From an uncultured Kouleothrix sp. (GTDB lineage Bacteria; Chloroflexota; Chloroflexia; Chloroflexales; Roseiflexaceae), in assembly GCA_937858455.1 (NCBI GenBank), contig CALLYN010000290.1, forward strand, positions 1 to 11,669: a stretch of DNA of 11,669 nt, given 5' to 3'. Below the pieces are notes generated by a model. That model was not told the origin of the DNA, made no database searches, and worked only from the letters and a program-made list of their open reading frames with translations. A program made the translations under genes and the position numbers. Positions 1-6,674 of the stretch are shown here, in pieces (the first letter of the stretch is position 1; each line of letters starts with the position of its first letter).

Positions 1-1
1 C

Positions 2-340
2 TCCACCGACCGCCACACCGTGAAGCCCTGGTTCCAGGGCCGCGTGGACTTCGCGCCGCCGGTGCACGACCTGGCGGCCGAAGGCTTCGTGCTCGAAGGC
101 GGCCGCGTGCAGGACGTGGCCGGCCGCCGCGCCGCGGTGCTGGTCTTCCGCCACCGGCTGCACTGGATCGAGCTCTACGTGTGGCCTGCCGCCGGCGAAG
201 CCGCTCCGGTGGCGTTGCGAGAGCGCGGCTTCGCGCTGCAGGGCTGGCGCGAAGACGGCCTGCAGCTGTGGCTGGTCGGCGACGCCGACGCGGCCACGAT
301 GGCGCACTTCGTCGAGGCCTGGAAGGCCGCGCCTTCCTAG
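2..340 (+). CDS. Anti-sigma factor (RsiW-like), C-terminal part, 5' truncated by window edge
   Basis: The frame is open from the first codons of the window ([17 protein letters not shown]), so the GTG at 20 is an internal Val and not the start. The motif [14 protein letters not shown] is characteristic of the C-terminal, extracytoplasmic half of proteobacterial transmembrane anti-sigma factors of the RsiW/zinc-finger anti-ECF type. The rest ([19 protein letters not shown], then a W/R-rich end) fits the same family. The N-terminal anti-sigma domain and membrane segment lie outside the window. Its TAG stop and the TAG of the opposite-strand gene share the palindrome CTAG at 337-340, a tight convergent arrangement. 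Nearly all third positions are G or C, and the gene style is that of Burkholderiales, unlike the region after ~766. Family recognised from memory of the motif; the cognate sigma factor is not visible. Confidence 0.72.
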   Translation, partial: STDRHTVKPWFQGRVDFAPPVHDLAAEGFVLEGGRVQDVAGRRAAVLVFRHRLHWIELYVWPAAGEAAPVALRERGFALQGWREDGLQLWLVGDADAATMAHFVEAWKAAPS

Positions 341-765
341 TCCACCTTCGCGCCCGAGTCCTTCACCACGCGCGCCCACTTCCGGGTCTCGGCGTCGATG
401 AACTTCACGAACTCGGCCGGCGTCATGCCGCTCGGGATGGCGCCCTGCGAGAGCAGCCTTTCCTTCAGCACCGGCGTGCCCAGCGCCTTCGCGGTCTCGG
501 CCTGCACGCGGTTCACCACGTCGGCCGGCGTGCCGGCCGGCGCCAGCAGGCCGAACCAGGAGCTGGCCTCGTAGCCCTTGAGTTCGGGCACGCCCGATTC
601 GGCCACCGTCGGCACCTCGGGCAGCGCGCTGGAGCGCGTGCTGCTGGTCACCGCCAGCGCCTTCAGCTTGCCGCTCCTGATGTGCGGCAGCGAAGATGGC
701 AGGTTGTCGAACATCACGTCCACCTGGCCGCCCATGAGGTCGATCAGCGCCGGCCCCGAGCCGCG
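337..765 (-). CDS. Tripartite tricarboxylate transporter substrate-binding protein (Bug/TctC family), C-terminal part
   Basis: This is the periplasmic solute-binding protein of a TTT-type transporter, which captures carboxylates or related small acids for a TctAB-like permease. About 143 C-terminal residues are present of a protein usually near 320. Recognisable family signatures in order are [16 protein letters not shown], then [41 protein letters not shown] and a final [22 protein letters not shown]. The real family sequence would continue upstream with HVPYRGSGP. Here the codon before RGSG reads Ser instead of Tyr and no Bug similarity follows, although the frame stays open to 894 by chance. 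The gene is therefore broken at about 763-768. It converges on the anti-sigma gene with overlapping stops. Substrate cannot be inferred. Bug paralogues are especially abundant in Burkholderiales, matching a beta-proteobacterial origin for this end of the contig. Confidence 0.85.
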   Translation of the reverse strand, partial: RGSGPALIDLMGGQVDVMFDNLPSSLPHIRSGKLKALAVTSSTRSSALPEVPTVAESGVPELKGYEASSWFGLLAPAGTPADVVNRVQAETAKALGTPVLKERLLSQGAIPSGMTPAEFVKFIDAETRKWARVVKDSGAKVD

Positions 766-770
766 CGACG
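763..770. other. Abrupt junction between two unrelated genomes (probable assembly chimera)
   Basis: On the left, the Bug reading frame on the minus strand is canonical down to RGSGPA. On the right, the plus strand becomes the linker and helix-turn-helix of a LuxR-family regulator. Both genes are truncated at the same few bases, both lack their N-termini, and no insertion-sequence end, tRNA or target duplication is visible. The bases here are a CG-rich run (CCGCGCGACG), which could serve as a short overlap for a mis-join. The exact base is uncertain by a few nucleotides. Confidence 0.8.
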
Positions 771-997
771 CAGCCAGGCGCGCTGGCGCGCTGGCCGAGC
801 CACTTACGCCACGCGAGCTCGAGATCCTGCGGCGCGTGGCCGCCGGCCAATCGAACCAGCAGATCGCCGACGCGCTGGTGCTGAGCGTCGGCACCGTGAA
901 AACTCACCTGCACCACCTGTACGGCAAGCTCGACGCTCGCGACCGGACACACGCCGCCGCTCGCGCCCGCGAGCTCGGGCTACTCGACGAGAGCTGA
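767..997 (+). CDS. LuxR-family (MalT-like) transcriptional regulator, C-terminal HTH only, 5' truncated
   Basis: About 76 residues carry a complete LuxR/GerE helix-turn-helix: [20 protein letters not shown], then [23 protein letters not shown], and a short tail ending in [12 protein letters not shown]. The LTPRE start, the SNQQIA turn and the [14 protein letters not shown] recognition helix are diagnostic of this DNA-binding domain. The [16 protein letters not shown] lead-in is typical of the end of the large MalT-type ATP-dependent regulators common in Chloroflexota. The frame remains open back to 578, but residues before about 765 are only the antisense of the Bug gene, so an ATG at 578 is not the real start. 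The MFS gene starts 7 nt after its stop, so the two may be co-transcribed and the regulator may control the exporter. The ligand and sensor domain are lost. Confidence 0.83.
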   Translation, partial: DAARRAGALAEPLTPRELEILRRVAAGQSNQQIADALVLSVGTVKTHLHHLYGKLDARDRTHAAARARELGLLDES

Positions 998-1004
998 GGC
1001 GAGT

Positions 1005-2255
1005 ATGGTTTCACGCATTGCCGATCGGCTTGGAGCAGCCCGCGGATTACTGTTCCCGCGCGACTTCCGGCTGTTCGTGCTCGGCCAGAGTATCTCGCAG
1101 GTTGGCGACCAGTGCTATTTGCTCGCGCTTGCGTGGCTGGTAGCTCAGCGCAGCGGCTCGGCCGCTACCCTGGGCCTCGTGCTGTCGGCCGCTGCGGTGC
1201 CGCGCGCGCTGCTTATGCCATTCGGCGGCGCGCTGGCCGACCGGCTGTCGCACCGCCGGCTGCTGCGCTTTGTCAACCTGGCGCTGGCGGCGCTGCTGCT
1301 GGCGCTGGTGGGGCTGGCCGGCGCAGGCACCGCACCGCTGTGGACGATCGCGCTGGTGGCCGTGCTCGTGGGCGGCCTCGAAGGGCTGCTCACCCCTGCG
1401 GCCTACTCGATGACACCGCTGCTGGTGCCTGGCAAAGTGCTGGCGCAGGCCAACGCGCTGTTTCTAGGCAGCATGCTCGTGTGCGGGATCGTCGGCCCGC
1501 TGGCGGGCGGCTGGCTGCTGCAGAACGCGGGCGCCGCGCTGGCATTCGCCATCGACAGCGCCAGCTTTTTCGCCGTGGCAGGCCTGCTGACGCTGATGCG
1601 CCCGATGCCACAAGCGCCGCGCGCCCGCGCTACGCTGCTCGACGATATTCGCCCCGTGGCCGCCAGCATTCGCGCCGACCGCGAGCTGGCGCTGTATGTC
1701 GCCCTGATGCTGCTCGGCAACCTCGCGCTGGCTGGCCCGCTCGACGTCGGCTTCGTGGCCATGGCGCAGGGGCCGCTTCACGGCGGGCCCGAGCTGCTCG
1801 GCACGGCGATGGCGCTGTTCGCGGGCGGGTCGCTGCTGGGGACGCTGCTCGGCGGAGTGATCGGGCGGCCCGCGCGCCGCGTGGCGAAGCTGTTTGGCGG
1901 CATTCTCGCAAGCGGGCTGCTGCTCGCGCTGATGAGCCTGGCCACCACCACGCCGCTGTTTATGGCGATTGCCGCGCTGCTAGGGGCCGGCATCGGGCTG
2001 ATCGACGTGCTCGCGCAGACGAGCATTCAACAGCGCGCCGCGCCCGATCAGCTTGGCCGTGTGCTCGGCGCGACACTATGCGCCGGCAAGCTGCTCGCGC
2101 CGCTCTCGACAGCGCTCGCCGGCCTGATTGCTGATCGCAGCGTGCCGCTGCTGTTTGCCGCTGCCGGCGGGCTGTGGGTCGCCACCACCCTGCTGCTGGC
2201 GCTGGTTGCGCGCCGCGCCGTGCAGGCTAGCGCAGGCACGGCCGTGGTGGGGTAG
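1005..2255 (+). CDS. MFS exporter, DHA3-like (MFS_3 / macrolide-efflux type)
   Basis: A 416-residue integral membrane protein, the usual length for a 12-helix major facilitator. It opens with FRLFVLGQSISQVGDQ, the layout seen in the DHA3 branch (MFS_3 and macrolide-efflux type proteins), where F-x-L-x-GQ-x-S/I-G-D lies at the start of the first helix. The helix 2-3 loop carries motif A as GGALADRLSHRRLLR (residues 74-88), with the conserved Gly, Asp and Arg residues. Long hydrophobic stretches continue to the C-terminus, with a pseudo-repeat loop near residues 285-293 (GVIGRPARRVAKL). The ATG at 1005 has GAGG a few bases upstream, overlapping the stop of the regulator gene. Expected role is proton-driven export of a hydrophobic drug or metabolite across the inner membrane. 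Substrate is not determinable. The gene converges on 2264-2677 with only 8 nt between stops. Confidence 0.85.
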   Translation: MVSRIADRLGAARGLLFPRDFRLFVLGQSISQVGDQCYLLALAWLVAQRSGSAATLGLVLSAAAVPRALLMPFGGALADRLSHRRLLRFVNLALAALLLALVGLAGAGTAPLWTIALVAVLVGGLEGLLTPAAYSMTPLLVPGKVLAQANALFLGSMLVCGIVGPLAGGWLLQNAGAALAFAIDSASFFAVAGLLTLMRPMPQAPRARATLLDDIRPVAASIRADRELALYVALMLLGNLALAGPLDVGFVAMAQGPLHGGPELLGTAMALFAGGSLLGTLLGGVIGRPARRVAKLFGGILASGLLLALMSLATTTPLFMAIAALLGAGIGLIDVLAQTSIQQRAAPDQLGRVLGATLCAGKLLAPLSTALAGLIADRSVPLLFAAAGGLWVATTLLLALVARRAVQASAGTAVVG

Positions 2256-2263
2256 TGGCCGCT

Positions 2264-2677
2264 CTAGCTACGCGCCGCCGCCGCCACAAAGCAGGCGAGC
2301 GCCAGCACCAGCGAGAGCGGGCCGAACAGCGCGGCCTCGCCGCCGCTAGCCGATGCAAAATTGCCCAATGTGTTGAGTACCATGTAGATCGTTATGACCC
2401 ACGCCAGGATCTTGACCAGCCGCGAGGCAGGCGCGCCCCCCGAGAGCCCGGCCCTGCGGCGAATGATCAGCGCGCAGCCGCCGAGCACGGCCACTGCAGC
2501 CAGGCTGGCGAGCCGCAGCCCTGGCGTAAGCGCCGCCTGGCTGCCGCCCCAGGCCATGCTGATCGGCAGCGCGCCCAGCGCGAGCAGCAGCTGAAGCAGC
2601 ATCCCCAGCAAAAAGCCAACCGTCGCCACCTGCCCTGCGATCCGCGCCGCCGATGCTGAAAATAGCCGCTGTGTCAT
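2264..2677 (-). CDS. Small four-helix membrane protein, unknown function
   Basis: I do not recognise a family. The chosen ATG (2675-2677 on the plus strand) gives 137 residues starting MTQRLFSASAARIAG, with a purine-rich AAGAGAA a few bases upstream. The frame is open back to 2902, but that extension runs through the hairpin repeats and is low-complexity, so it is rejected. Four hydrophobic segments are visible, near residues 13-36, 52-72, 83-106 and 115-135, separated by short polar loops; RRRAGLSGGAPASR between helices 2 and 3 is probably cytoplasmic by the positive-inside rule. No signal peptide or catalytic motif is seen. It is convergent with the MFS gene and divergent from the phosphotransferase gene, so it is likely a single-gene unit. 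Confidence 0.7.
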   Translation of the reverse strand: MTQRLFSASAARIAGQVATVGFLLGMLLQLLLALGALPISMAWGGSQAALTPGLRLASLAAVAVLGGCALIIRRRAGLSGGAPASRLVKILAWVITIYMVLNTLGNFASASGGEAALFGPLSLVLALACFVAAAARS

Positions 2678-2738
2678 TGCGTTCTCTTTACGTATTTCCA
2701 ATAAGGGGCTTGGAAATTGGCCATCATCCAGCGGGAGG

Positions 2739-2776
2739 TTTGGAGGGTCTGCGACCCTCCAAAGGTTTTCTTTTTT
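2739..2776 (+). terminator. Rho-independent terminator-like hairpin with T-tract (in element A)
   Basis: An 11-bp perfect stem TTTGGAGGGTC/GACCCTCCAAA with a TGC loop is followed by GGTTTTCTTTTTT, giving the classic stem-plus-T-run layout on the plus strand. It would stop rightward transcription before the phosphotransferase gene at 2949. Since the nearest upstream gene in that direction (MFS) ends ~480 nt earlier, its role may be to block read-through or antisense transcription. Confidence 0.55.
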
Positions 2777-2815
2777 CGCGCTGTGGCAGAGCCGCCGCTC
2801 TGCCACAGCGCGAAA
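2774..2815. repeat. 19-bp perfect inverted repeat, 4-nt loop
   Basis: The arms start TTTCGCGCTGTGGCAGAGC (2774-2792) and are exactly complementary to 2797-2815. A stem of this length is far beyond what a terminator needs. It parallels the 19-bp perfect hairpin at 11476-11516, although the stem sequences differ, which suggests a shared design with compensating changes. Confidence 0.85.
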
Positions 2816-2948
2816 CAGCATCCGCGAGGGCGGCAAAGCCGCCCCCGCGCCCCACCAAGCGGGATGATTATGTATCGTGCTGCCGCAGGCGAATGTGTGC
2901 AATTATACCACGCACACCAGAGGCGCCTGAGTAGAAAGGAAGCCATCA

Positions 2949-3983
2949 GTGCTTGAACCACCCGACCTTCACGAAACCGCGATCAGCGCCTGCCTCGGCG
3001 CGGCGTATGGCCTGTCGATCGCCGAAATTGTGTTTCTGCCGCTCGGCGCCGACCCCGACACCGCCGTGTATCGTGCCGTTGCGAGCGATGGCCGCGTCTA
3101 CTTTCTGAAGCTGCGCCGCGGCCACTTCCCCGAGGCGAGTGTCAGCATCCCGTACTGGCTGGCGCAGTCGGGCATGCGCCAGCTGATCGCGCCGATCGCA
3201 GCCCGCGCAACCGGCGCGCTGTCGGCGCCGCTCGCGCCCTTCACCGCAATCCTCTACCCATTCATCAGCGGCGAGTCCGGCTGGGATGTGGCGCTGTCGC
3301 CGCGCCAGTGGGCCGAGTTCGGCGCCAGCCTGCGCCAGCTGCACGCCGCGGCGCCGCCGCCGGCTCTGCTCGCCACGGTTCCGCACGAAACCTACACCCC
3401 GGCCTGGCGCCAGCTGCTCGCGGCCTTTCTCCAGCAGGCGGCCGGGCAGCCATTCGCCGACCCGGTGGCGGCCGAGTTCGCGCGGCTGCTTGTGGCACAG
3501 CAGCGCACCATCCGGCAGCTGATCGCCCGCGCCGAACAGCTCGCCGGCATGCTGCGCCGGCAGCCGCCCGACCTGTGCCTGTGCCACGGCGACATCCACG
3601 CCGGCAACCTGCTGATCGACCCTGCCGGCCAGCTCTACCTGGTCGATTGGGACACGCTGGTGCTGGCGCCGAAAGAGCACGACCTGATGTATATCGGCGC
3701 GGGGATCGGCGGCATCTGGAACAGCGACGCGGAGGCGGCCCAGTTCTATGCAGGCTATGGCCCGGCGGCTATCAGCCCGGCGGCGCTGGCCTACTACCGC
3801 TACGAGCGCATCGTGCAAGACATCGCCGTCAGCTGCCAGCAGCTGCTCGCCAGCGCCGCCGGCGGCGACGACCGGCCGGTAGTGCTGCGCCAGATCGCCG
3901 GCCAGTTCGCGCCCGGCAACGTCGTGGCCGTCGCCATCGCCACCGACCAGCGCGCATTCGGCCAGGCGGACAGTGTCAGCTAG
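2949..3983 (+). CDS. APH(9)-Ia-like aminoglycoside/spectinomycin phosphotransferase family kinase
   Basis: A 344-residue cytoplasmic kinase of the APH/choline-kinase fold. K54 in YFLKLRRG fits the ATP-binding lysine. HGDIHAGN (residues 213-220) is the catalytic loop with Asp215 and Asn220, and VDWD (232-235) carries the metal-binding Asp. Features beyond the generic family match the spectinomycin phosphotransferase APH(9)-Ia as I recall it: GADPDTAVYRA near the start, AILYPFISGESGW, SPRQWAEFGASLRQLH, LAPKEHDLMYIGAG directly after DWD, and YYRYERIVQDIAV near residue 287. APH(9)-Ia is 331 residues, so length agrees. The GTG start is supported by AAAGGAAG (2935-2942). Relatives of this family occur widely in soil and water bacteria and many do not confer resistance, so activity on spectinomycin is an inference from family resemblance. 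The gene stands alone, with its own stop ~110 nt before the next gene. Confidence 0.82.
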   Translation: MLEPPDLHETAISACLGAAYGLSIAEIVFLPLGADPDTAVYRAVASDGRVYFLKLRRGHFPEASVSIPYWLAQSGMRQLIAPIAARATGALSAPLAPFTAILYPFISGESGWDVALSPRQWAEFGASLRQLHAAAPPPALLATVPHETYTPAWRQLLAAFLQQAAGQPFADPVAAEFARLLVAQQRTIRQLIARAEQLAGMLRRQPPDLCLCHGDIHAGNLLIDPAGQLYLVDWDTLVLAPKEHDLMYIGAGIGGIWNSDAEAAQFYAGYGPAAISPAALAYYRYERIVQDIAVSCQQLLASAAGGDDRPVVLRQIAGQFAPGNVVAVAIATDQRAFGQADSVS

Positions 3984-4010
3984 CCATCAGCATATGCGCA
4001 GCAGCGGCCA

Positions 4011-4019
4011 TGCTATAAT
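4011..4019 (+). promoter_or_regulatory. Extended -10 promoter for the DUF697-murA unit
   Basis: TGCTATAAT is a perfect extended -10 (TG-N-TATAAT) in the 109-nt gap after the phosphotransferase gene. No good -35 is seen 17 nt upstream, which is usual for extended -10 promoters. Initiation would fall near 4026, giving a ~67-nt leader before the GTG at 4093. Confidence 0.6.
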
Positions 4020-4092
4020 TGGCCGCGAGATCGGCGCTGGCATAGCATGTGCAATATCGCCGGCAGCCTTTCAGACAACAATGAGGTGTACC

Positions 4093-5187
4093 GTGCCCAA
4101 GTGGAGCGATTTCGGAAATATCTTCTCGACGCTGCGCGAGATCGACGTCAACGCCATTCGGGAAGAAGCTGAGCGGCCGTTCGTGATCACCTGTATTGGG
4201 CATAACACCGCGCTCGACGCCCTCGACCGGCTGCTGCACCAGGGCCACGAGCGCTACCCCGCCGCCGGCCCCGACCCGCTCGATATCGTGCCGCTCGCGC
4301 GCGCCGCCGAGCGCGCCAACGGCCTTGGCTCCGTCGATATGCTGATACTGGCGATCGACGCGCGCAACACCCTCTCGGCTGCCGAGCTGGCCGCGTTCGG
4401 CCGGCTTGAGGCGCTGCCGGTGCCGTTTCTCGTAGCGCTGCTGTATGGCGACCAGACGCAGGCCGGGCAGGCGTTCCTCTCGCCAATGCTGCGCGCGCGC
4501 ACCGTCGCCATCCTCGACCCGCAGGCGCTCGACGCCGCCGACCGGCTCGCCACCGCCGTGCTGGCGCGCCTGCCCGGCGAGCTGCACCTGGCCGCGGCGC
4601 GCCTGCTGCCCGGCCTGCGCGCGATCTTCGCCCGCGACCTGATCAGCAGCGTGGCCTTCACCAACGCCACCTACGCGCTGGCCTCGGGCCTGCCCGAGCA
4701 GATCCCGCTGGTGAATGTGCCCTTCGCCGCCGCCGATATCCTCGTGCTCACGAAAAACCAGGCGCTGCTGGTCTACCGGCTTGCGCTGGCCTACGGCGCA
4801 CCACCCGACTTCCAGGCGCGCATCCGCGAGGTGCTGCCGGTGGTCGGCGGGGCGTTCCTGTGGCGCCAGGCCGCGCGCAGCCTGGTTGGCCTCATTCCGG
4901 TGTGGGGCCTGGTGCCAAAGATCGCGGTGTCCTACGCCGGCACCTACACCACTGGCGTCACTGCGTGGCGCTGGTACGAAAGCGGCGACCTCGTCTCCAC
5001 CGAGCAGATCAAGCGCATCTCGAGCGAGGCGATAGCACAGGGCCGCAAGCGCGCCGCCGAGCTGATCGCGCGCGCGCGCAGCAGCGCCGCCGAGATTGGC
5101 GCCGCTGAGCGCCCCAGCCTCGGCGAGCGGCTCGGGCGGCTGAACCCGTTCCGCCGCAAGCCGCGCGAGCTACCACCATCACAGTAA
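4093..5187 (+). CDS. DUF697-domain protein with degenerate GTPase-like N-terminus
   Basis: A 364-residue protein from the GTG at 4093, preceded by GAGGTG (4084-4088); the frame opens earlier at 3973, but those residues lie across the promoter and are rejected. Residues 29-120 alternate hydrophobic strands and helices as in a small GTPase domain ([40 protein letters not shown]). However, the P-loop lysine-serine is missing (GHNTALD where GxxxxGKS is expected) and no NKxD is seen. Residues ~185-300 match DUF697 (YcjF-type): [20 protein letters not shown], a hydrophobic segment, [21 protein letters not shown] and [16 protein letters not shown], with likely membrane-embedded helices. The tail (305-364) is basic and Ala-rich with a probable coiled coil, ending in FRRKPREL. 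It probably sits at the membrane as a non-hydrolysing scaffold, but its function is unknown. murA starts 35 nt downstream and is probably co-transcribed. Confidence 0.75.
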   Translation: MPKWSDFGNIFSTLREIDVNAIREEAERPFVITCIGHNTALDALDRLLHQGHERYPAAGPDPLDIVPLARAAERANGLGSVDMLILAIDARNTLSAAELAAFGRLEALPVPFLVALLYGDQTQAGQAFLSPMLRARTVAILDPQALDAADRLATAVLARLPGELHLAAARLLPGLRAIFARDLISSVAFTNATYALASGLPEQIPLVNVPFAAADILVLTKNQALLVYRLALAYGAPPDFQARIREVLPVVGGAFLWRQAARSLVGLIPVWGLVPKIAVSYAGTYTTGVTAWRWYESGDLVSTEQIKRISSEAIAQGRKRAAELIARARSSAAEIGAAERPSLGERLGRLNPFRRKPRELPPSQ

Positions 5188-5222
5188 GCCCCATAGATAC
5201 TGCCAAGTTCGCAGGAGGAAGA

Positions 5223-6506
5223 GTGGAACGGTTCATCATCGAAGGCGGGCGCCAGCTTGCCGGCACCGTCACGCCCGCCGGCAATAAAAATGCGGCGCTG
5301 CCGCTGCTGGCCGCCACACTGCTGGCCGAGCGCGAGGTGGTGCTGCACAACCTGCCGCAGATCGGCGATGTCGGCATCAAAATCGCCCTGCTGCGCAAGC
5401 TCGGCGTGGCGATCGAGCAGCGCGCCGGCCACAGCTGGGCCTTCGCGGCCGGTGCGGTTGGCGCCGCCGAGCCCGACACCACCATGGCGCGTAAGATCCG
5501 CACCTCGATCCTGCTGGCCGGCCCGCTGCTGGCCCGCCGCGGTTATGTCACGCTGCCGCGCCCCGGCGGCGACATGATCGGCCGCCGCCGGCTCGACACG
5601 CACTTCCTGGCGCTGCGCGGCCTCGGCGCCACGATCGAGGTTACGCCAACCGAGTACATCCTGCGCGCCCAGCGGCTGCGCGGCGCCGATCTCTTTCTCG
5701 ACGAGATGAGCGTCACCGCCACCGAGCAGGCGATCATGGGCGCGGTGCTGGCCGAGGGCACCACCACGATCTGCAACGCCGCTTCCGAGCCACACATCCA
5801 GGATCTGTGCCACTTTTTGAACATGCTCGGCGCGCGCATCGATGGCATCGGCACGAACATGCTCACGATCGACGGCGTCGCCCGGCTCGGCGGCGGCGAG
5901 TATACGATCGGCCCCGATTTCATGGAAGTCGCCTCGTTCATCGGCCTCGCCGCCGTCACTGGCAGCGCACTGCGCATCGCCGGCGCCCGCCCGCGCGACC
6001 ATCGCATGACCCGGATCGCCTTTGGCAAGCTCGGCGTGCGCTGGGACGACGACGGCGACGATATTGTGGTGCCCGACGGCCAGGATCTGCACGTGCAGGA
6101 AGACGCGCACAACGCCATCCCAAAGATCGACTCGGCGCCCTGGCCCGGCTTCAACCCCGACCTGATCAGCATCGCGCTGGTGGTGGCAACCCAGGCGCGC
6201 GGCACCGTGCTGATCCACGAGAAGATGTTCGAAAGCCGGCTGTTCTTCGTCGACCGGCTGATCTCGATGGGCGCAAAGATCGTGCTGTGCGACCCGCACC
6301 GCGCCGTGGTAGTGGGGCCAAGCCAGCTGTACGGCGAGCCGGAAGGCCTGCCCAGCCCCGACATCCGCGCCGGCATGGCCCTGCTGATCGCCGCGCTGTG
6401 CGCGCAGGGCCGCAGCGTGATCTACAATATCGGCCAGATCGACCGCGGCTACGAGCGCATCGAGCAGCGGCTCCAGCAGCTTGGGGCACAGATCGAGCGA
6501 GTATGA
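5223..6506 (+). CDS. murA: UDP-N-acetylglucosamine 1-carboxyvinyltransferase (MurA), Asp variant
   Basis: Transfers enolpyruvate from PEP to UDP-GlcNAc, the first committed cytoplasmic step of peptidoglycan synthesis. The 427 residues cover the whole family length (E. coli MurA is 419). Visible active-site residues by E. coli numbering are K22/N23 in GNKNAALP, R91 in KIRTSI (R93 here), R120 (R122 here), D305 in the NPDLIS motif, and R397 in IDRGYERIE. The usual Cys115 in the GGCAIG loop is Asp here: [14 protein letters not shown], Asp117, codon at 5571-5573. This Asp form occurs in Mycobacterium tuberculosis and Chlamydia MurA and makes the enzyme insensitive to fosfomycin. The start is a GTG with AGGAGG at 5213-5218, 4 nt upstream, and the N-terminus [16 protein letters not shown] aligns with known MurA starts. 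Paralogous MurA-like enzymes exist in many bacteria, so a second copy elsewhere is possible. Confidence 0.93.
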   Translation: MERFIIEGGRQLAGTVTPAGNKNAALPLLAATLLAEREVVLHNLPQIGDVGIKIALLRKLGVAIEQRAGHSWAFAAGAVGAAEPDTTMARKIRTSILLAGPLLARRGYVTLPRPGGDMIGRRRLDTHFLALRGLGATIEVTPTEYILRAQRLRGADLFLDEMSVTATEQAIMGAVLAEGTTTICNAASEPHIQDLCHFLNMLGARIDGIGTNMLTIDGVARLGGGEYTIGPDFMEVASFIGLAAVTGSALRIAGARPRDHRMTRIAFGKLGVRWDDDGDDIVVPDGQDLHVQEDAHNAIPKIDSAPWPGFNPDLISIALVVATQARGTVLIHEKMFESRLFFVDRLISMGAKIVLCDPHRAVVVGPSQLYGEPEGLPSPDIRAGMALLIAALCAQGRSVIYNIGQIDRGYERIEQRLQQLGAQIERV

Positions 6507-6512
6507 TACAAT
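6504..6512 (+). promoter_or_regulatory. Extended -10-like promoter overlapping the murA stop
   Basis: TGATACAAT reads as TG-N-TACAAT, an extended -10, and its TGA is the murA stop codon. Transcription would start near 6519 and run through the hairpin element to the response regulator at 6675. No clear -35 is seen. Moderate evidence only. Confidence 0.4.
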
Positions 6513-6559
6513 AGCGCGGCAATCCCTGGCTAGTGTCAACCAAACGGCCCTGTAGTAGG

Positions 6560-6651
6560 CCTTATTGGAAATAACATGGTGGGGGCTTGGGGCCCGAGGC
6601 CTCCAAAAATCCTCTCCTGGTGGGGCTTTGCCCCTCCGAATGATTATTTCC
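6560..6651. repeat. Hairpin-rich intergenic element B between murA and the response regulator
   Basis: The element is bounded by GGAAATAA (6567-6574) and its complement TTATTTCC (6644-6651); adding one bulged base, the match extends inward to CAT/ATG. Between them are a bulged hairpin TTGGGGCC/GGCCTCCAA (6587-6606, followed by AAAT) and a 5-bp hairpin GGGGC-TTT-GCCCC (6622-6634). The CCTTATTGGAAATA at 6560-6573 is the exact reverse complement of 2693-2706 in element A, and the GGCTTTGCC core is shared with elements A and C. The right edge GAATGATTATTT resembles GGATGATTATGT in A. It lies in the untranslated leader of the regulator gene if the promoter at 6504 is used. Confidence 0.65.
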
Positions 6652-6674
6652 GATGAAGCCTCTTGGAGACAGAC

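Larger units (their letters stand above)
2694..2874. repeat. Hairpin-rich intergenic element A (three nested inverted repeats)
   Basis: This fills most of the 271-nt gap between 2677 and 2949. From left to right it has: an 8-bp inverted repeat ATTTCCAA/TTGGAAAT (2694-2701 and 2710-2717); an outer pair ATCATCC (2723-2729) and GGATGAT (2862-2868); inside these, an 11-bp perfect hairpin with TGC loop (2739-2763); a 19-bp perfect hairpin (2774-2792 and 2797-2815, loop CGCC); and an 11-bp hairpin with one mismatch and loop AAA (2824-2848) whose core is GGCAAAGCC. The same core, in the other orientation, recurs at 6624-6632 and 11451-11459. The stretch TATTTCCAATAAGG (2693-2706) recurs reverse-complemented at 6560-6573. 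No ORF in it looks real. Confidence 0.75.

Noticed and set aside
578..766. N-terminal extension of the LuxR-type frame (ATG at 578)
   Set aside because: These ~63 residues are the antisense of the Bug gene. The fusion only reflects a chance open frame across the junction.
766..894. Continuation of the Bug frame beyond ~766
   Set aside because: No Bug similarity remains after RGSGPA. This part is the complement of the LuxR helix-turn-helix.
181..1143. A 320-codon plus-strand frame over the left end
   Set aside because: It is Arg/Ala-rich, crosses the genome junction and overlaps three recognised gene fragments in other frames.
2678..2902. Longer start for the 2264-2677 protein
   Set aside because: The extension is read through the inverted repeats, and the internal ATG has a ribosome site and is directly followed by a natural membrane-protein sequence.
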